Origin: Argyresthia goedartella
Lineage: Eukaryota; Arthropoda; Insecta; Lepidoptera; Argyresthiidae
DNA length: 64,000 nt
Assembly (NCBI GenBank): GCA_949825045.1
Contig: OX463835.1
Location: 17,253,201-17,317,200, forward strand
Reading direction: 5' to 3'
Shown here: positions 43,401 to 54,244 of the stretch, piece by piece
Numbering within the stretch: position 1 is the stretch's first letter
Layout: each line of letters starts with the position of its first letter
Translations under genes and position numbers: made by a program
The notes under the pieces: model-generated
What the model saw: only the letters and a program-made list of their open reading frames with translations
The model's database searches: none
What the model was told of the DNA's origin: nothing

Positions 43401-44055
43401 GTAGTACACCAACTCCCGTGAGATGGTCATCCTTCTTTTCTTGAATTATAACCTAAAAAAATATATTTATGGATTATTATTTTTAAAAGACTACAGAAAT
43501 AGTCATCTGGCATACGCAACAACAAAAAAAAACATTGTAAAAATGAAATAGATTTGTTTATTCGTAAAATTTGAATTATTTTACGATGTGACGTTTTATC
43601 CTTTCGCCATATCATGATGTGGCAAATCTTTTACTGGGAATATCGACAAACGTTTGTTTCTCATCGATCTGCCCGTATTTCAAGAAGAGACATATACATC
43701 ACGATAATATAAATACACCCACTCATGTGTAAAATACAAAAAATCATTTTCATTCGCATTTAATTCTATTACCAAGGCATAAGGTTGAAAATGGGAAGCC
43801 CAAAAAGGGTCACCCACAGCAGAGGGGAAGAGGGGCGTATGTGAGAACACGGATGTCAGTGACCTACATTGAATTTTCATTACGTAAGTGAGATTCAATT
43901 ACTTTACCGCGCAAACTTGGACGTATGACAACGTACAGAAACCATTTTATGACTTCCCTCAGCAGATTTACTTTTTTACCTTGAACTTCGATTAATTTAC
44001 CTAATAATAATATTTACACCTTGCCCGTGAATCACGTGACATAACATTCATAACA
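43401..44055. other. Unassigned intergenic sequence
   Basis: AT-rich, short frames only; nothing recognised. Confidence 0.35.
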
Positions 44056-44059
44056 TTTA

Positions 44060-44235
44060 CATACAGACACATACACTGCTTCTGGCCCCACTCCTGAACC
44101 AGAAACAGCGAGGTCACAAACATGTAAACATACAAGACCTGAATGTTTTTTTTTCTTCCTTCCTAGCCGGGATTCAAACGCGGGGCCTCTCACTTGGGAA
44201 GCAGAGCCTTCCGCGATACCACAGAGGTCGACATT
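44060..44235 (-). mobile_element. SINE family S1, reverse copy
   Basis: The plus strand shows ACTGCTTCTGGCCCCACTCC, AGGTCACAAACATGTAAACA, then CTAGCCGGGATTCAAACGCG and GATACCACAGAGGTCG, a complete reverse S1. Confidence 0.8.
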
Positions 44236-44239
44236 TAAA

Positions 44240-44700
44240 GTGTATCGCGTTTTCACTAGTTATAACTAGTTTTGACTAAGTGCCTTTGTCAAAACTGGAA
44301 TTTACTGCTGGTCAAAAATGAATGTCAATTAAGCAACCAATACGGTTCTGTGAAAGTACATGGGATCGGCTCGCTCCGCTCCGCACCGCTTCGCTCGGCT
44401 CTAGTTTGTACATCAATTTGTGACCTAACACAACTTAACTTTTGTATTCGGACAGAAAGTGACCTATAGCAACAAATTTTGCTTCTAACTCTAGTTATTA
44501 CTAGGAAATGAAAGTTTTAACTAAGGTAGTTAAATATAGCTAGTTTTGACTTGTGAAAACGCGTTCTAACTATTAACGGGTATTCACTATATCAGCTTAC
44601 TTTAAAACTAGTTTTACATTCATGTATATCCAGTAAATTCTAGTTACTACTAGGAAATTCCAGTTTTATCTAAGGCATTTAGTCAAAACAAAAGTGTTGT
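44240..44700. mobile_element. Inverted-repeat element with a nested repeat
   Basis: AGTTTTGACTAAGTGCCTTT near 44266 is mirrored by AAGGCATTTAGTCAAAAC near 44673. In between, 44360-44475 holds GATCGGCTCGCTCCGCTCCG and ATTCGGACAGAAAGTGACCT. The latter motif also flanks the 42-bp array at 30427. Confidence 0.5.
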
Positions 44701-45079
44701 TACGGCTATTAAAATCAGAAGAGGGGGAATAATCTATTATTATGTTATATAACCGGTTAAAACCCGAAGAATAAAGGTACGACTTCGGACCAAGGTTTAA
44801 CCAAAGCTGACTGAATAATAGGTACCCAATGCACAATGGTAAAGTTTTTCCCATCAAATTAAGGCTAGGGTAAGCTTAACGTAATTCCTTCCACTTTAGC
44901 GATAAATTCCACATACCTACTTATGAAGTAATTTGGTAATAGCGCAGAGCAACTGTGTACAGAAGTAATGTATGTCGATAAAATTGCTAAATACCGAAAC
45001 AGTTCGCTATCAATGAAAAATATAGGTTTGTATTATTATCACACACATTCTGAAATGTGTGAGTTATGTAAGGTTTGAA

Positions 45080-45087
45080 TATATAAA
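45080..45087 (+). promoter_or_regulatory. TATA box of gene e
   Basis: TATATAAA 86 bp upstream of the ATG of gene e; the same octamer precedes gene d. Confidence 0.6.
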
Positions 45088-45172
45088 CTATTATTTCTTT
45101 TTCGAACAACAGAAGCAACCTAGTAGAAGCCCTTTGTCATTTAGTTGGTAATTATTGAGCGTTGTAAATAAA

Positions 45173-45229
45173 ATGACGAGAAAATTGACAGTTGCACTAT
45201 TTTTCGCTGTAGCCGTTTGCTTACTATCG
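45173..45229 (+). other. Exon 1 of gene e (signal peptide)
   Basis: ATG in AAATAAAATGACG, 19 codons (MTRKLTVALFFAVAVCLLS), then the donor GTGAGT. Exon 2 continues LPVKAAG. Confidence 0.85.
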
Positions 45230-45889
45230 GTGAGTTGGAATCTTTTAAAAACAACTTTAATGACATCAACATTACAATCTGTGTCTGACAATTTATTAGA
45301 CAAAAAAAACTGTCAAAGATCTCATTAAAGTTGTAAAGGACTTGTTCACATGGTCTTTCATGGTCAAATGACCGAATTCTTGTCCTGGAAATGTTATTCA
45401 AAAGAAAAGTCCCTAAAACAAAAACAGTGAAAACCAAATTGTTTTTTTTTTCAGCTACCAGTGAAAGCCGCTGGCACGGGCGTCCAGCTGCCAGCCGTCT
45501 ACCCATTAGTAAACATCCTCCTGCCCCTGCTTAACAACGTGTACAACCTCCTTCTATCCCTCCTTTCGATCTTCGACACACTCCCGCCATCTATCAGCTG
45601 CCTTATCCCAGTCGACCTAGGCGCGCTCGAGACCTCCTTGCTGAAACTCTATTCTCAGGCGTTGGCCATCGTTAACTTTTTAAGATCGCTGCCTGAATAT
45701 GCGATTGGCGCGAACCCCAGTAATCCACCAGCTTCTGTCACAAATATCCAAGGACTTCTCACAGCTTTGTTGTCGGCCATTGCTGAGCTCACGGACGATT
45801 TGCTCGTCGGTATTGGCGGGGGCCTGCTGCCTGGTCTTCTCCAGTTGGTCGTCATGGTACTTCAAGCCTTGCTTAACTTGCTACTTTAA
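45173..45889 (+). CDS. Gene e: small Leu-rich secreted protein, two exons
   Basis: Exon 1 is 45173-45229 and exon 2 is 45455-45889 (acceptor TTTTTTTTTTCAG), phase 0, 163 residues. The signal peptide ends near VKA|A (residue 24). The mature chain is hydrophobic: LPAVYPLVNILLPLLNNVYN, LLLSLLSIFDTLPPSISCLI, then a more polar YAIGANPSNPPASVTNIQ, and a C-terminal LLPGLLQLVVMVLQALLNLL. One Cys in the mature part aligns with the second Cys of gene d, and the C-terminal Leu-rich segment aligns as well, so d and e are likely paralogues. The coding exon is distinctly GC-richer than gene d. No AATAAA is seen soon after the stop; AGTAAA at 45963 is a possible weak signal. Family not recognised. Confidence 0.82.
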
Positions 45890-45979
45890 GTCGGAGCAGT
45901 TCGACTTTGGGAATTTCACGTGTGGGCTGAGATAGGTTGTGCAGATGACTGGCTGGTTTGGGAGTAAAAAAAAAGGGTA

Positions 45980-46091
45980 AACTTCATTCGCTTAGATACT
46001 GCCGCGCTGCCTTGGAATGTGCCGCCACTTGTCAAAGGATATATAACCTGCTCCGTATAAGGTGTACGACACTATCTAAGCGAATGAAGTT
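45980..46091. repeat. Perfect 19-bp inverted repeat 3' of gene e
   Basis: AACTTCATTCGCTTAGATA (45980-45998) and its exact inverse at 46073-46091, with a 74-bp loop. It lies 90-200 bp after the stop of gene e, possibly inside its 3' UTR. It could be a very small MITE or a structured RNA. Confidence 0.85.
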
Positions 46092-46099
46092 GAAGTAAA

Positions 46100-46680
46100 T
46101 GTTTGAAATTGGAATGAAAATTATCAAAAATGGCTGCTTGACAATTGATCTAATTTTAGCGCTTCTTCATCTTTTGTAATACATACCTTTTGCCAAGTCA
46201 ACACATGCTAAGAATATTAATGATTTTCCTTACAACTCCTGTAAAAATATTGAAAAGTTTATGATGTTCTGATGTTAATCCAGTCATTTGACTACGTAGG
46301 CGCCTACTCGTAACGTGTTTGTTGTTATTTAAGTTTTGTTTTTGTTGGATTAAATTATAAGGATTGACGTTTTACTTTGTTGTTTTGATTCCCGTTTTTC
46401 ACCTTGTTACGCATTAAAAAAACAAATAGCCAAATATAGGTAGCTAGGTACCTGCCTCGGTACCTAATAAAAAAAACTCTGTAATCTATTGGAAATCTAA
46501 ACTTAGCATGGATGACAAATCATATTCCAGTTTTTTTTGTTTACAAACCAAGCAACTGAACCGACTTGTAATTTTCAAACAATGTTACAAACCTTTTTTA
46601 AGTTGGTATTTAACTTGGTGAATTATTACTTTTATTTTTAAATGATTGTTACCTAGAAATTAGTATTAGGTAAGCACCAA
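46100..46680. other. Unassigned intergenic sequence
   Basis: AT-rich; no gene or clear repeat recognised. Confidence 0.35.
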
Positions 46681-46684
46681 ATGT

Positions 46685-47095
46685 AAAAAACCGGTCAAGT
46701 GCGAGTCTAAATCGCGCACGAAGGGTTCCGTACCACCGTTCAATGGAAGCGATGGTGTGGAGTGAATAGTTTGGATTTTACACAGAAAATATTGTTTACA
46801 AAGTTATTGGTGCGGTTACTTTCACACTCCATGTACGTAACCAGGTGCATCCATAAGTTTGTATGTGGTATTGAAAGAATTGTTGTATGGGAGCCCCCTT
46901 AAATATTTCTTTTATCCTGTTTTTTAGTATTTGTTGTTATAGCGGCAACATAAATACATAATCTGTGAAAATTTCAACTCTCTCTAGCTAGCTAGGTTCT
47001 TGAGATACAGCCTGGTGACAGACGGACGGACGGACAGCGGAGTCTTAGTAATAGGGTCCCGTTTGGAACCCTTCGGGTACGGAACCCTAAAAACC
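46685..47095 (+). mobile_element. Repeat family M3, full copy
   Basis: As at 42025-42440, with fewer GACG units. It shares the private change CGTTCAATGGAAGCGATGGT with that copy. Confidence 0.85.
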
Positions 47096-47215
47096 AGCCA
47101 CGTGCACTAAGGGTTCCTTAACATCACGGCAAAAAATCACGTTGGTTGTGCCCTCCTTATGAATAATTGTTTTATTTTAATTTAATTATTTATTTTTCGA
47201 GTGAATAATATAACT

Positions 47216-47236
47216 CAATATTCTGTGAATATTTCA
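47216..47236. repeat. Left target-site duplication of the OTU LINE
   Basis: CAATATTCTGTGAATATTTC plus A, repeated exactly at 51420-51440; a preceding T is also shared. Confidence 0.85.
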
Positions 47237-48474
47237 GAGAGTGGCGTTTGTGTTGCCGGACCGAACGGACGTGTCCCCCCGAGATCTCCCAAACGCATTT
47301 AAACAAACAATAGTTTTCATCCCCGGCGCGCGCCTTTTGTTCTGCCTCCGGAGGCCCGAAAACGAGCCTGGCTTATACCGCGTGTTACTGTAAGGGTTAC
47401 CTGGGGAATGTGCGTGATCCATCTAGGCACCCCATCTGTGCAATACCACGCATTTCAGTGATTGTGATGATACTAGTGCGGTCAAGTGTAATGAATGCCC
47501 AGAGAACTGTGCGATACTCTTAGGCATCCCATCTGTGCAAGCCCTAGAATTTATTCTAGGCCAGGTGCACGTCTGAGCCACGCAGCGACAGGCCGGCAGC
47601 GAGCGACGCCTACGCAACACACCCTCAACGCTACTGCCTCCACCACCACCGCCGCTAAACACACCAACCTGGTGAGATCATTCCGATTAGGACATCATTG
47701 ATAGTGATTACCTACCTCTAACTTTATTTCTCTCAGCACCACTCGCCGCCTGACAATAATAAACCACCACTTACCGCGGCCGCGGTCGCCCCTATTGACT
47801 AAGGCATAATCACATTTATAGGTGCGTCATAGTAGTATTATAGTATCTGTGGTCATAGGCAGCATATAACAATTCCCTACCTACGCAATATCAAAATCAA
47901 TTAATAAAACATTATTATAGCTACATATACTTATATTGCTTTGCCTGAAAATAAATTCGAGATAATTCTCCTCGAGATTTATTTTCTCCTCATCTTCGAA
48001 AGACCATTCAAAACAGTCATTAACAATAACCATCCACTAAACCCTGAAACTCAGTGAATAAGCCAACCCAAAACTTAACAATCCTAGAATTATTTTTATG
48101 TAGCTAAACTGCAAATATACTAAACCCGACAATAAACAAACCTAAACATGTGCAGGCCATAAAAATGCCATCTCACCAAACTCCCAGAAACTAGACAAAA
48201 CAATTGACTGCTATTTAGGAACAATTGAAAAAGCTTCGAAGCACAAAAGGCTCACAACGTTCCCTCACACATCTGGCACCCATTCTATGGTGTCAGCCCA
48301 TCTTGGAAATACCGGGAAACATAAGAATAAAAATAGATCGTTAAAAGCCAAACAGCGTCTCTCATCGTACCGGCCGTACACCTCTTAGAAACAACCCACA
48401 CACACACATTCATATTAGCTAAAATACCACGAGGCTTTCTCCGGTAGTAATATCTCACAATCTAAACTCTACCA

Positions 48475-48756
48475 ATGCCCAGAGATGGAAACTGCCTGTT
48501 CCATGCAATTGCAGACAAAATCAACCATCTGTTTGGAGCGACATTCAACCATACCCACATCAGAAGCGACTTAGCTAGATACGTGGAAGCTAACAGCAAT
48601 TATCCACGCATCAAACATGCGATCGACGCACCAAACGCAGAAGCTTTCACTGAGTACATAAAAAATCTCCACATACAGGGCACGTGGGGCGGTGAAGAAA
48701 TTATGATAGCAGCCGCGGAGTTCTACGTAATAAGTGTAGCGATCCATCATACCTAA
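48475..48756 (+). pseudogene. OTU-like cysteine protease fragment in LINE
   Basis: MPRDGNCLFHAIADKINHLF carries the OTU catalytic Asp-Gly-Asn-Cys block, and GTWGGEEIMIAAAEFYVISV is the typical second helix region. A stop follows at 48754, before any HYDSV-type catalytic His block, so this copy lacks the last third of the fold. Confidence 0.8.
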
Positions 48757-49171
48757 ATACAAAACTAAGCAGGAACCGACCCAATAATAGTAAAACAAAA
48801 CATAACCATTTCTAACTTTATCCGGTCCGACAAGCCCACAAAAATAAAACAATAATGCAAGCCCGTCTACTACATAACTGCATATTCTGAGAAACAGCAA
48901 ACAATTGCACATCATAAAAGGATCATTTCACCATCTTCCAGAAAACAGGCAATTAACAAAAGACTTCCACTGATGAACAATAACAACAATAAAATCGGAG
49001 ACTTTTTGTCCTAAGCGGCTCTCTACCGAGAATAAGGGCGCACGAAGATAGGCACAAACTTTGACAATCGCAACCCGTACGATCTGTTAATCGTAGACAA
49101 AGGTAGTTCAAATAAATCACGCTATATCTAAGTTCTTTCTTTCAACAACATCCCAAGAACATAACCTAATG

Positions 49172-50099
49172 GAAGCCTTACCAACGCTGAGATGGTAACT
49201 GCCTATTCACCGCAATTGCTGACTAAATTAATCACCTATGTCAATTAACATGCAACCACACTCACATTCGTAAGGACCTAGTTAAATATGTAGAAGAAAA
49301 CGGCGATGAACAGAACAAAGCTCGCAATCACTGAGCTTGAAATCCTTAACAACTCACCACTGAAAATCTACGCAATTACGGTACTTGGGCTGGAGAGGAG
49401 ATTATAATACCAGCTGCCGAATACTTTCTACTTAACGCAACAATCCACCAGCAAAACACACCATCGCTCACATTCACGCCCAAGAATCCAGCGGATGCAG
49501 TGAAATCTATCAACCTCAACGTCACAGGACACCACTACGACAGCGTTTACTTGCTTGAATCGCCAAATTTACCCACGGATCAAGCAACCGATAACCAAAC
49601 TGATAACACCATACTTTCGCCGATACTTAATGCAACACCCATGACCTCCTCAGGGTCAACCATAACATCAACAGAAGACATCCCAGACAACACCGGATAT
49701 ACGATGATACGAAACAGCCCCATATGTAAACCACAAGTCACATGCGAGCGTATGCGCATTGCTACTTGGAAGGTTAGAGGATGCGCCGAAATAACTAAAA
49801 GACTCAACATTGACGCGGAATTGACTAACAAAAACATACACATAGCCTATATACAGGAAACAAACATGATACATATGTCAAAACACTATCTCTGGTATCT
49901 GTATGCTCGCATCGGACAAGACGCTATAAAGAAATACAGGAAAAAGGGAATTATAGGAACAAACCTCCTTCACAATATTGCACACAAATATTTTAAAAGT
50001 TACATCAAAAGAAAATGCATGTACAAGGGCGAGCTTGTCTCTAAAAAGAGATTTCTTCCAGCAAAACAAGGCATTACAGGAATTGCTATCATAAAAGGG
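49172..50099 (+). pseudogene. Second OTU region fused to LINE endonuclease start
   Basis: In one frame, with several stops: DGNCLFTAIAD, then HTHIRKDLVKYVEENGD, NYGTWAGEEIIIPAAEYF, and from 49500 an open stretch with TGHHYDSVYLLES, which carries the catalytic His block of OTU proteases. A Thr/Ser/Pro linker leads to MRIATWKVRGCAEITKRLNI and IHIAYIQETNM, the first two blocks of an EEP endonuclease, although Trp-Lys replaces the usual Trp-Asn. The order OTU then EN suggests one polyprotein. Confidence 0.75.
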
Positions 50100-50440
50100 T
50101 AGGCAGTGCACAATAATTACTATAACTAAAATGCCTAGGAATAAATTAAAATATCTGTAAAATACAGATAGCAAATACGAAATAATTACCGATATATACA
50201 TAAACCTTACATATAATAAAATAAATACAATAACTTTTACGAAAGAGACATGTAGAGCTCTTTAATATGTTTCTTAAAAGAAAAAAGAGTCGGACTGTCT
50301 CTTATAGTGCAAAGAGGTGCGTTCCAGAGTCGGACCGCCCGCAGCCTGAAGGAGCGTTTATACGCAGCGCTGCTATGCCGCGGAGTAGCTAAAAGTGAAT
50401 AATTAAATATCATCGGAGAATTGCTCATGGCAAACTTAAA
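50099..50440 (-). mobile_element. CR1-like LINE tail inserted in the OTU LINE
   Basis: The minus strand encodes SFRLRAVRLWNAPLCTIRDS, then PTLFSFKKHIKELYMSLS and a stop at 50237, with a 3' UTR containing GTGCACTGCCTA. Same family as 30780-31200. Confidence 0.8.
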
Positions 50441-51419
50441 AGTAGAAAGACGAAAATTCTTATAAGAGACCCCATAAACAACCAGTGAATTGGACGTAGT
50501 TCCAATACGAACCGTAAACTAAATCAAATATCTCGGCACATATATTACGGCAGGACATAGGACCCAATAAAAAAGAGGTGCCGGCAAGCCATATGCAATT
50601 CCAAGGCCCTAATGCATTTTATAAAGAAATCCAACATAGACTGAAATATAGTGCGCCTGATTTACAAAATGGTCACTGCACTGTTTATAAAATACGGACA
50701 AAAAGCGGCAACCCTCACTAAAGCAAACAGTTGACAGTCAGTATATGAACGCCTGATCCTCAGAGACATGTTTGAGAACGCCAGAAGCTATCCAAGATAC
50801 CACAAAATTCATGACTGACTACAGGACAAAACGATATCCAAACGAATCAAAAACCACCGGATATGTTACTATACATATTCTGCGACGCCCACAACAGCAC
50901 TTACTACACGCTCCATTCAAATACGAAGCAAGGAAGAAGAAAGCCGGCCGACTTATATACACCTGGAAAGATTTCCTTAAGCATGACATCAAACATCAAA
51001 CACAGTTACTGGACAGAATCATCACACAACAGGGACGATGTCAGGATGGCCTAGAGGCAAATATACCGTATCCCAGAAACAGACAGCAAAAGCGAAACTG
51101 GAAACTTACCGGATAACCCAAACGAACACGACTCAGGAAACTCAACTATTAACAATAACTGAAAATAGAAGGAAAACAAGAACTTGAAGAAAACAACAGC
51201 TGCTCTCCAAATCCCACATCCTCCCCATTCCACATATCCTATATTGGCTTCAGGCTGAAGAGTCGGTCGATTGAATTCACTATCCTTCCCTTCCTACAGA
51301 GCAGGTCATTCCGCCCCCCCTCAAAACTTGTGCCCTCTGGTATGCCGGCCGAAAGACCGGAACAGGTTTAGAACCCTGGCTGGAGAAGCACCATTCATTC
51401 ATTCATTCATTCATTCATT

Positions 51420-51440
51420 CAATATTCTGTGAATATTTCA
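51420..51440. repeat. Right target-site duplication of the OTU LINE
   Basis: Exact copy of 47216-47236, directly after the ATTC repeats. Confidence 0.85.
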
Positions 51441-51845
51441 AGCATCTAACTGTTGCCGTTAACAATATCGAGCAAAAAAAAATCACGTTTGTTGAATGGG
51501 AGCCGCCCTTAAATATTTGTTTTATTTTAATTTAATTATTTATTTTTTAAGTATAACTAAATATTCTATGAATATTTCAAGCGTTTACTTGTTACCGTTA
51601 TCAATATCGAGCAGAAACGAGCAAAAAAAAAATACGTTTGTTGTATGGAAGCCCCCTTAAATATTTATTTTATTCGGTTTTTATTATTCCTTTTTTAGCG
51701 GCAACAGAAATACATCACCAGTGAAAATATCAACTGTAACAATCACGGTGCCTGAGATACAGCCTAGTGACAGACGGGCAGACAGACGGACGGACAGCGA
51801 AGGCTTCGTCCCGTTTGGCACACTTCGGGTACGGAACCCTGAAAA
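51441..51845 (+). mobile_element. Repeat family M3, partly duplicated copy
   Basis: AATATTTCAAGC and the GAGCAAAAAAAAATCACGTT segment occur twice in tandem (about 51425-51500 and 51560-51650). The normal M3 tail with CAGACGGACGGACAGCG and GGTACGGAACCCT follows. The OTU LINE inserted in the first of the two repeats. Confidence 0.7.
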
Positions 51846-51966
51846 ATGAAAGAGTGGAGTCTAACCACTAAAATAAAAAAATGCATTTTTAAATCAGTTC
51901 ATAAACAAACATTGACAAAAATGCAACGGAATTGAGAAACCCCGCCTTTTTTGAAGCCGCTGAAAA

Positions 51967-52107
51967 ATTAATACTACCGAATTAATACTACCGAATTAAT
52001 ACTACCGAATTAATACTACCGAATTAATACTACCGAATTAATACTACCGAATTAATACTACCGAATTAATACTACCGAATTAATACTACCGAATTAATAC
52101 TACCGAA
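51967..52107. repeat. 14-bp tandem repeat, 10 copies
   Basis: The unit is ATTAATACTACCGA. It lies between GAAGCCGCTGAAAAATTA and AAGTCGGTTGATAAATTA, i.e. next to ends of family M6. Confidence 0.95.
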
Positions 52108-52109
52108 TT

Positions 52110-53640
52110 GAGTACCCCCTCTTTTTTTAAGTCGGTTGATAAATTAGACTTATTTTATATTTAACAACTTATACAGATTGTATGTACGGTGAAATATAAC
52201 AGCAAAACCGACAGGCCAGAGCGTTACTTTAAAAGCAGTGCGGTAATCAGATAATTTATCGCAAGTAGGCAAAATAATGCACTTTTACAAGTCAAACACT
52301 TACTTAGGTCTCATTACATGGAAAAAAACAAATATGGTCAACTGCACTAATGAGTACATAACTGATTTGAGTTTGAAAAAGGAAGTTTCTCCTTCAAAGT
52401 CAAAGTCAAAGTCAAAGTACTTTATTACTGTAGATATTTACATTTACTTAGCAAACATCAAGTGGTGATTCATGGCTGAATCTCGCACAGGAAAAATAAA
52501 CTCCATGAACTCTACCAGTGCTTCGGAAATACGCCCTTCAGAGAAGATAGCACCAAGAAACTCTACGGGGTAAAAAATCAACCCGGTCACTTTTCGTGCA
52601 TACATGTACAAATACGCACGAGCAATCTCGCTCTTCTAAGAACTTATTATGGGAGTGCCGAGAAGTTAAATCAACTGGTAGCTAGTAGTTTAAACATAAT
52701 ATAATAATTACTTCTTTCAGGATTATGACCTTTCACATTTTCGCTCCATAATGCCAAAAATGGCGGCGATATCTTTTGTTTTCTCTAACACTCCAATTTC
52801 GCAATGACAATGGATGGCCTATTAGGTGTACCCTTCAACAAACAGGGCCCTTTAGCTCGAAGGCTTTTAGTAATACATTCACGAAATAAAGCATTTCTTT
52901 TCATTAGCTCAGAATAAAAATCCAATATTTTTTGTAAAATTGTATGAGTGGGTTTAAACCTAAGCTTATTATTGTTCGGCGAAATGTACTTTACTGTAAT
53001 TTAAGACCTTCTTCAAACGCAAACCTATTATTTAACTAAGTTTAGTGACATCAGTTTTACTGACGTTTACAGTTTAAGACAGAGGGATCAATCCTATTCT
53101 TTAGAGACATTTGAACAGGTAAAATAATAGTGCTTGTTTCAGCTTCACTAGAACACACTAGAACATAGTAGCCCAGTGATTTTCCGTGTGAATTAAGGCT
53201 TGATAATTGTTCTACGATAAAAGTGAGTAAAAAGTTAGAAAAGATTAGAATAACTCAATAATTTAAACCCCTGAATTAAGGCAGAATAATCGTGGGCTGG
53301 CGTCTTTCTTGCATTGATCCTGAAAGTTTCAGGTCGAGGAACTCAATCGTTTTTCAAATATGTTTTTTTGAAAAATCTGTATTTTTTTCACTTTTTCTAA
53401 TGTCTAAGCTCTTTAGTGATTCCGTTAAAGTATAGATAAATAGATAATAAAAATCGCTTTATTCGTAGTTCCAATATAAATTACATGGATAGAAAAACAA
53501 TTTAGATTATTTTATAGGTATAATAAAGTTGATCTGTTAAAATCAGCTTCGTAGTGAATAGTGAATTTGGTAAACATTAGTGTCCCTGATTACCCCTTAA
53601 ATGAGACATGATCTCTCATAATCATCATCATGCATGACTT
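52110..53640. other. Unassigned intergenic sequence
   Basis: Holds a LINE tail scrap (AAAGTCAAAGTCAAAGTCAA, 52397-52460) and otherwise AT-rich sequence with no gene. Confidence 0.4.
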
Positions 53641-54198
53641 CATCAAAATCTAAATCAATTTTTTTTTTATTATTCTAGATATTTACATATAATTAGCAAA
53701 TGCGATTTTTTGCCTCTTCTCTACATTGCACCACTGTGGGAGAAAAAGGGCGAAGCAACTCCCACATAGTCTGGTTTAGATATATTTTATAAATTGGTTG
53801 TGTTTAACTAAGTAGTACAAATAGAACAATATTAGTTTTTATAAATAATTCTTAAATTAATTAGGTTAACCCCATACGATCCCGTCATTTAAGTATTCTT
53901 ACACATTGTAATTTCAATTTTTAGACAAAGTCGCATGGTTTTTAAATTGTTCAAATGGCAAAATCTCCAGAGGAATCTTGACGAAGAAAAGAATCCACTG
54001 ACCTTTGAAAGAATTTCACAATTTCGCGAGTCTAAACTGGGGTGCAACTAGTTTGTGTTTATTTATTAGATTAACATTACAGCTATCGCTAAATTTGAAA
54101 ATGTTGTAAGATTCTTGGGTATACATTACATTTTCGAAAATAAATTGACTAGCTACAGTTGGTATGTCAATTTCCTAAAAAGTTCTCTTAAACACTTA

Positions 54199-54244
54199 AG
54201 AACGCACAGAATAACAAACACACGTTTGTTATTCTGTGCGTTCT
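54199..54244. repeat. Perfect 21-bp hairpin
   Basis: The left arm AGAACGCACAGAATAACAAA plus C (54199-54219) and its exact inverse (54224-54244) are separated by ACAC. It lies inside the LINE remnant. Confidence 0.95.

Larger units (their letters stand above)
47237..51419 (+). mobile_element. RTE-like LINE remnant with OTU domains
   Basis: Bounded by a perfect 22-bp duplication. In order: a GC-rich 5' region (47237-47700), an OTU-like ORF (48475-48756), a second decayed OTU region running into an endonuclease start (49172-49890), a stretch interrupted by a reverse CR1-like tail (50099-50440), then RT C-terminal blocks KYLGTYIT (near 50530), LFIKYGQKAATLTKAN and YERLILRDMFENAR (near 50750), and AGRLIYTWKDFLKHDI (50944 on). 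It ends in (ATTC)n at 51391-51419. The RT catalytic core is missing. The C-terminal blocks resemble RTE-type LINEs from memory. It is inserted in a copy of repeat family M3. Confidence 0.8.

Noticed and set aside
45655..45865. Minus-strand ORFs over gene e
   Set aside because: Shadows of a GC-rich coding exon.
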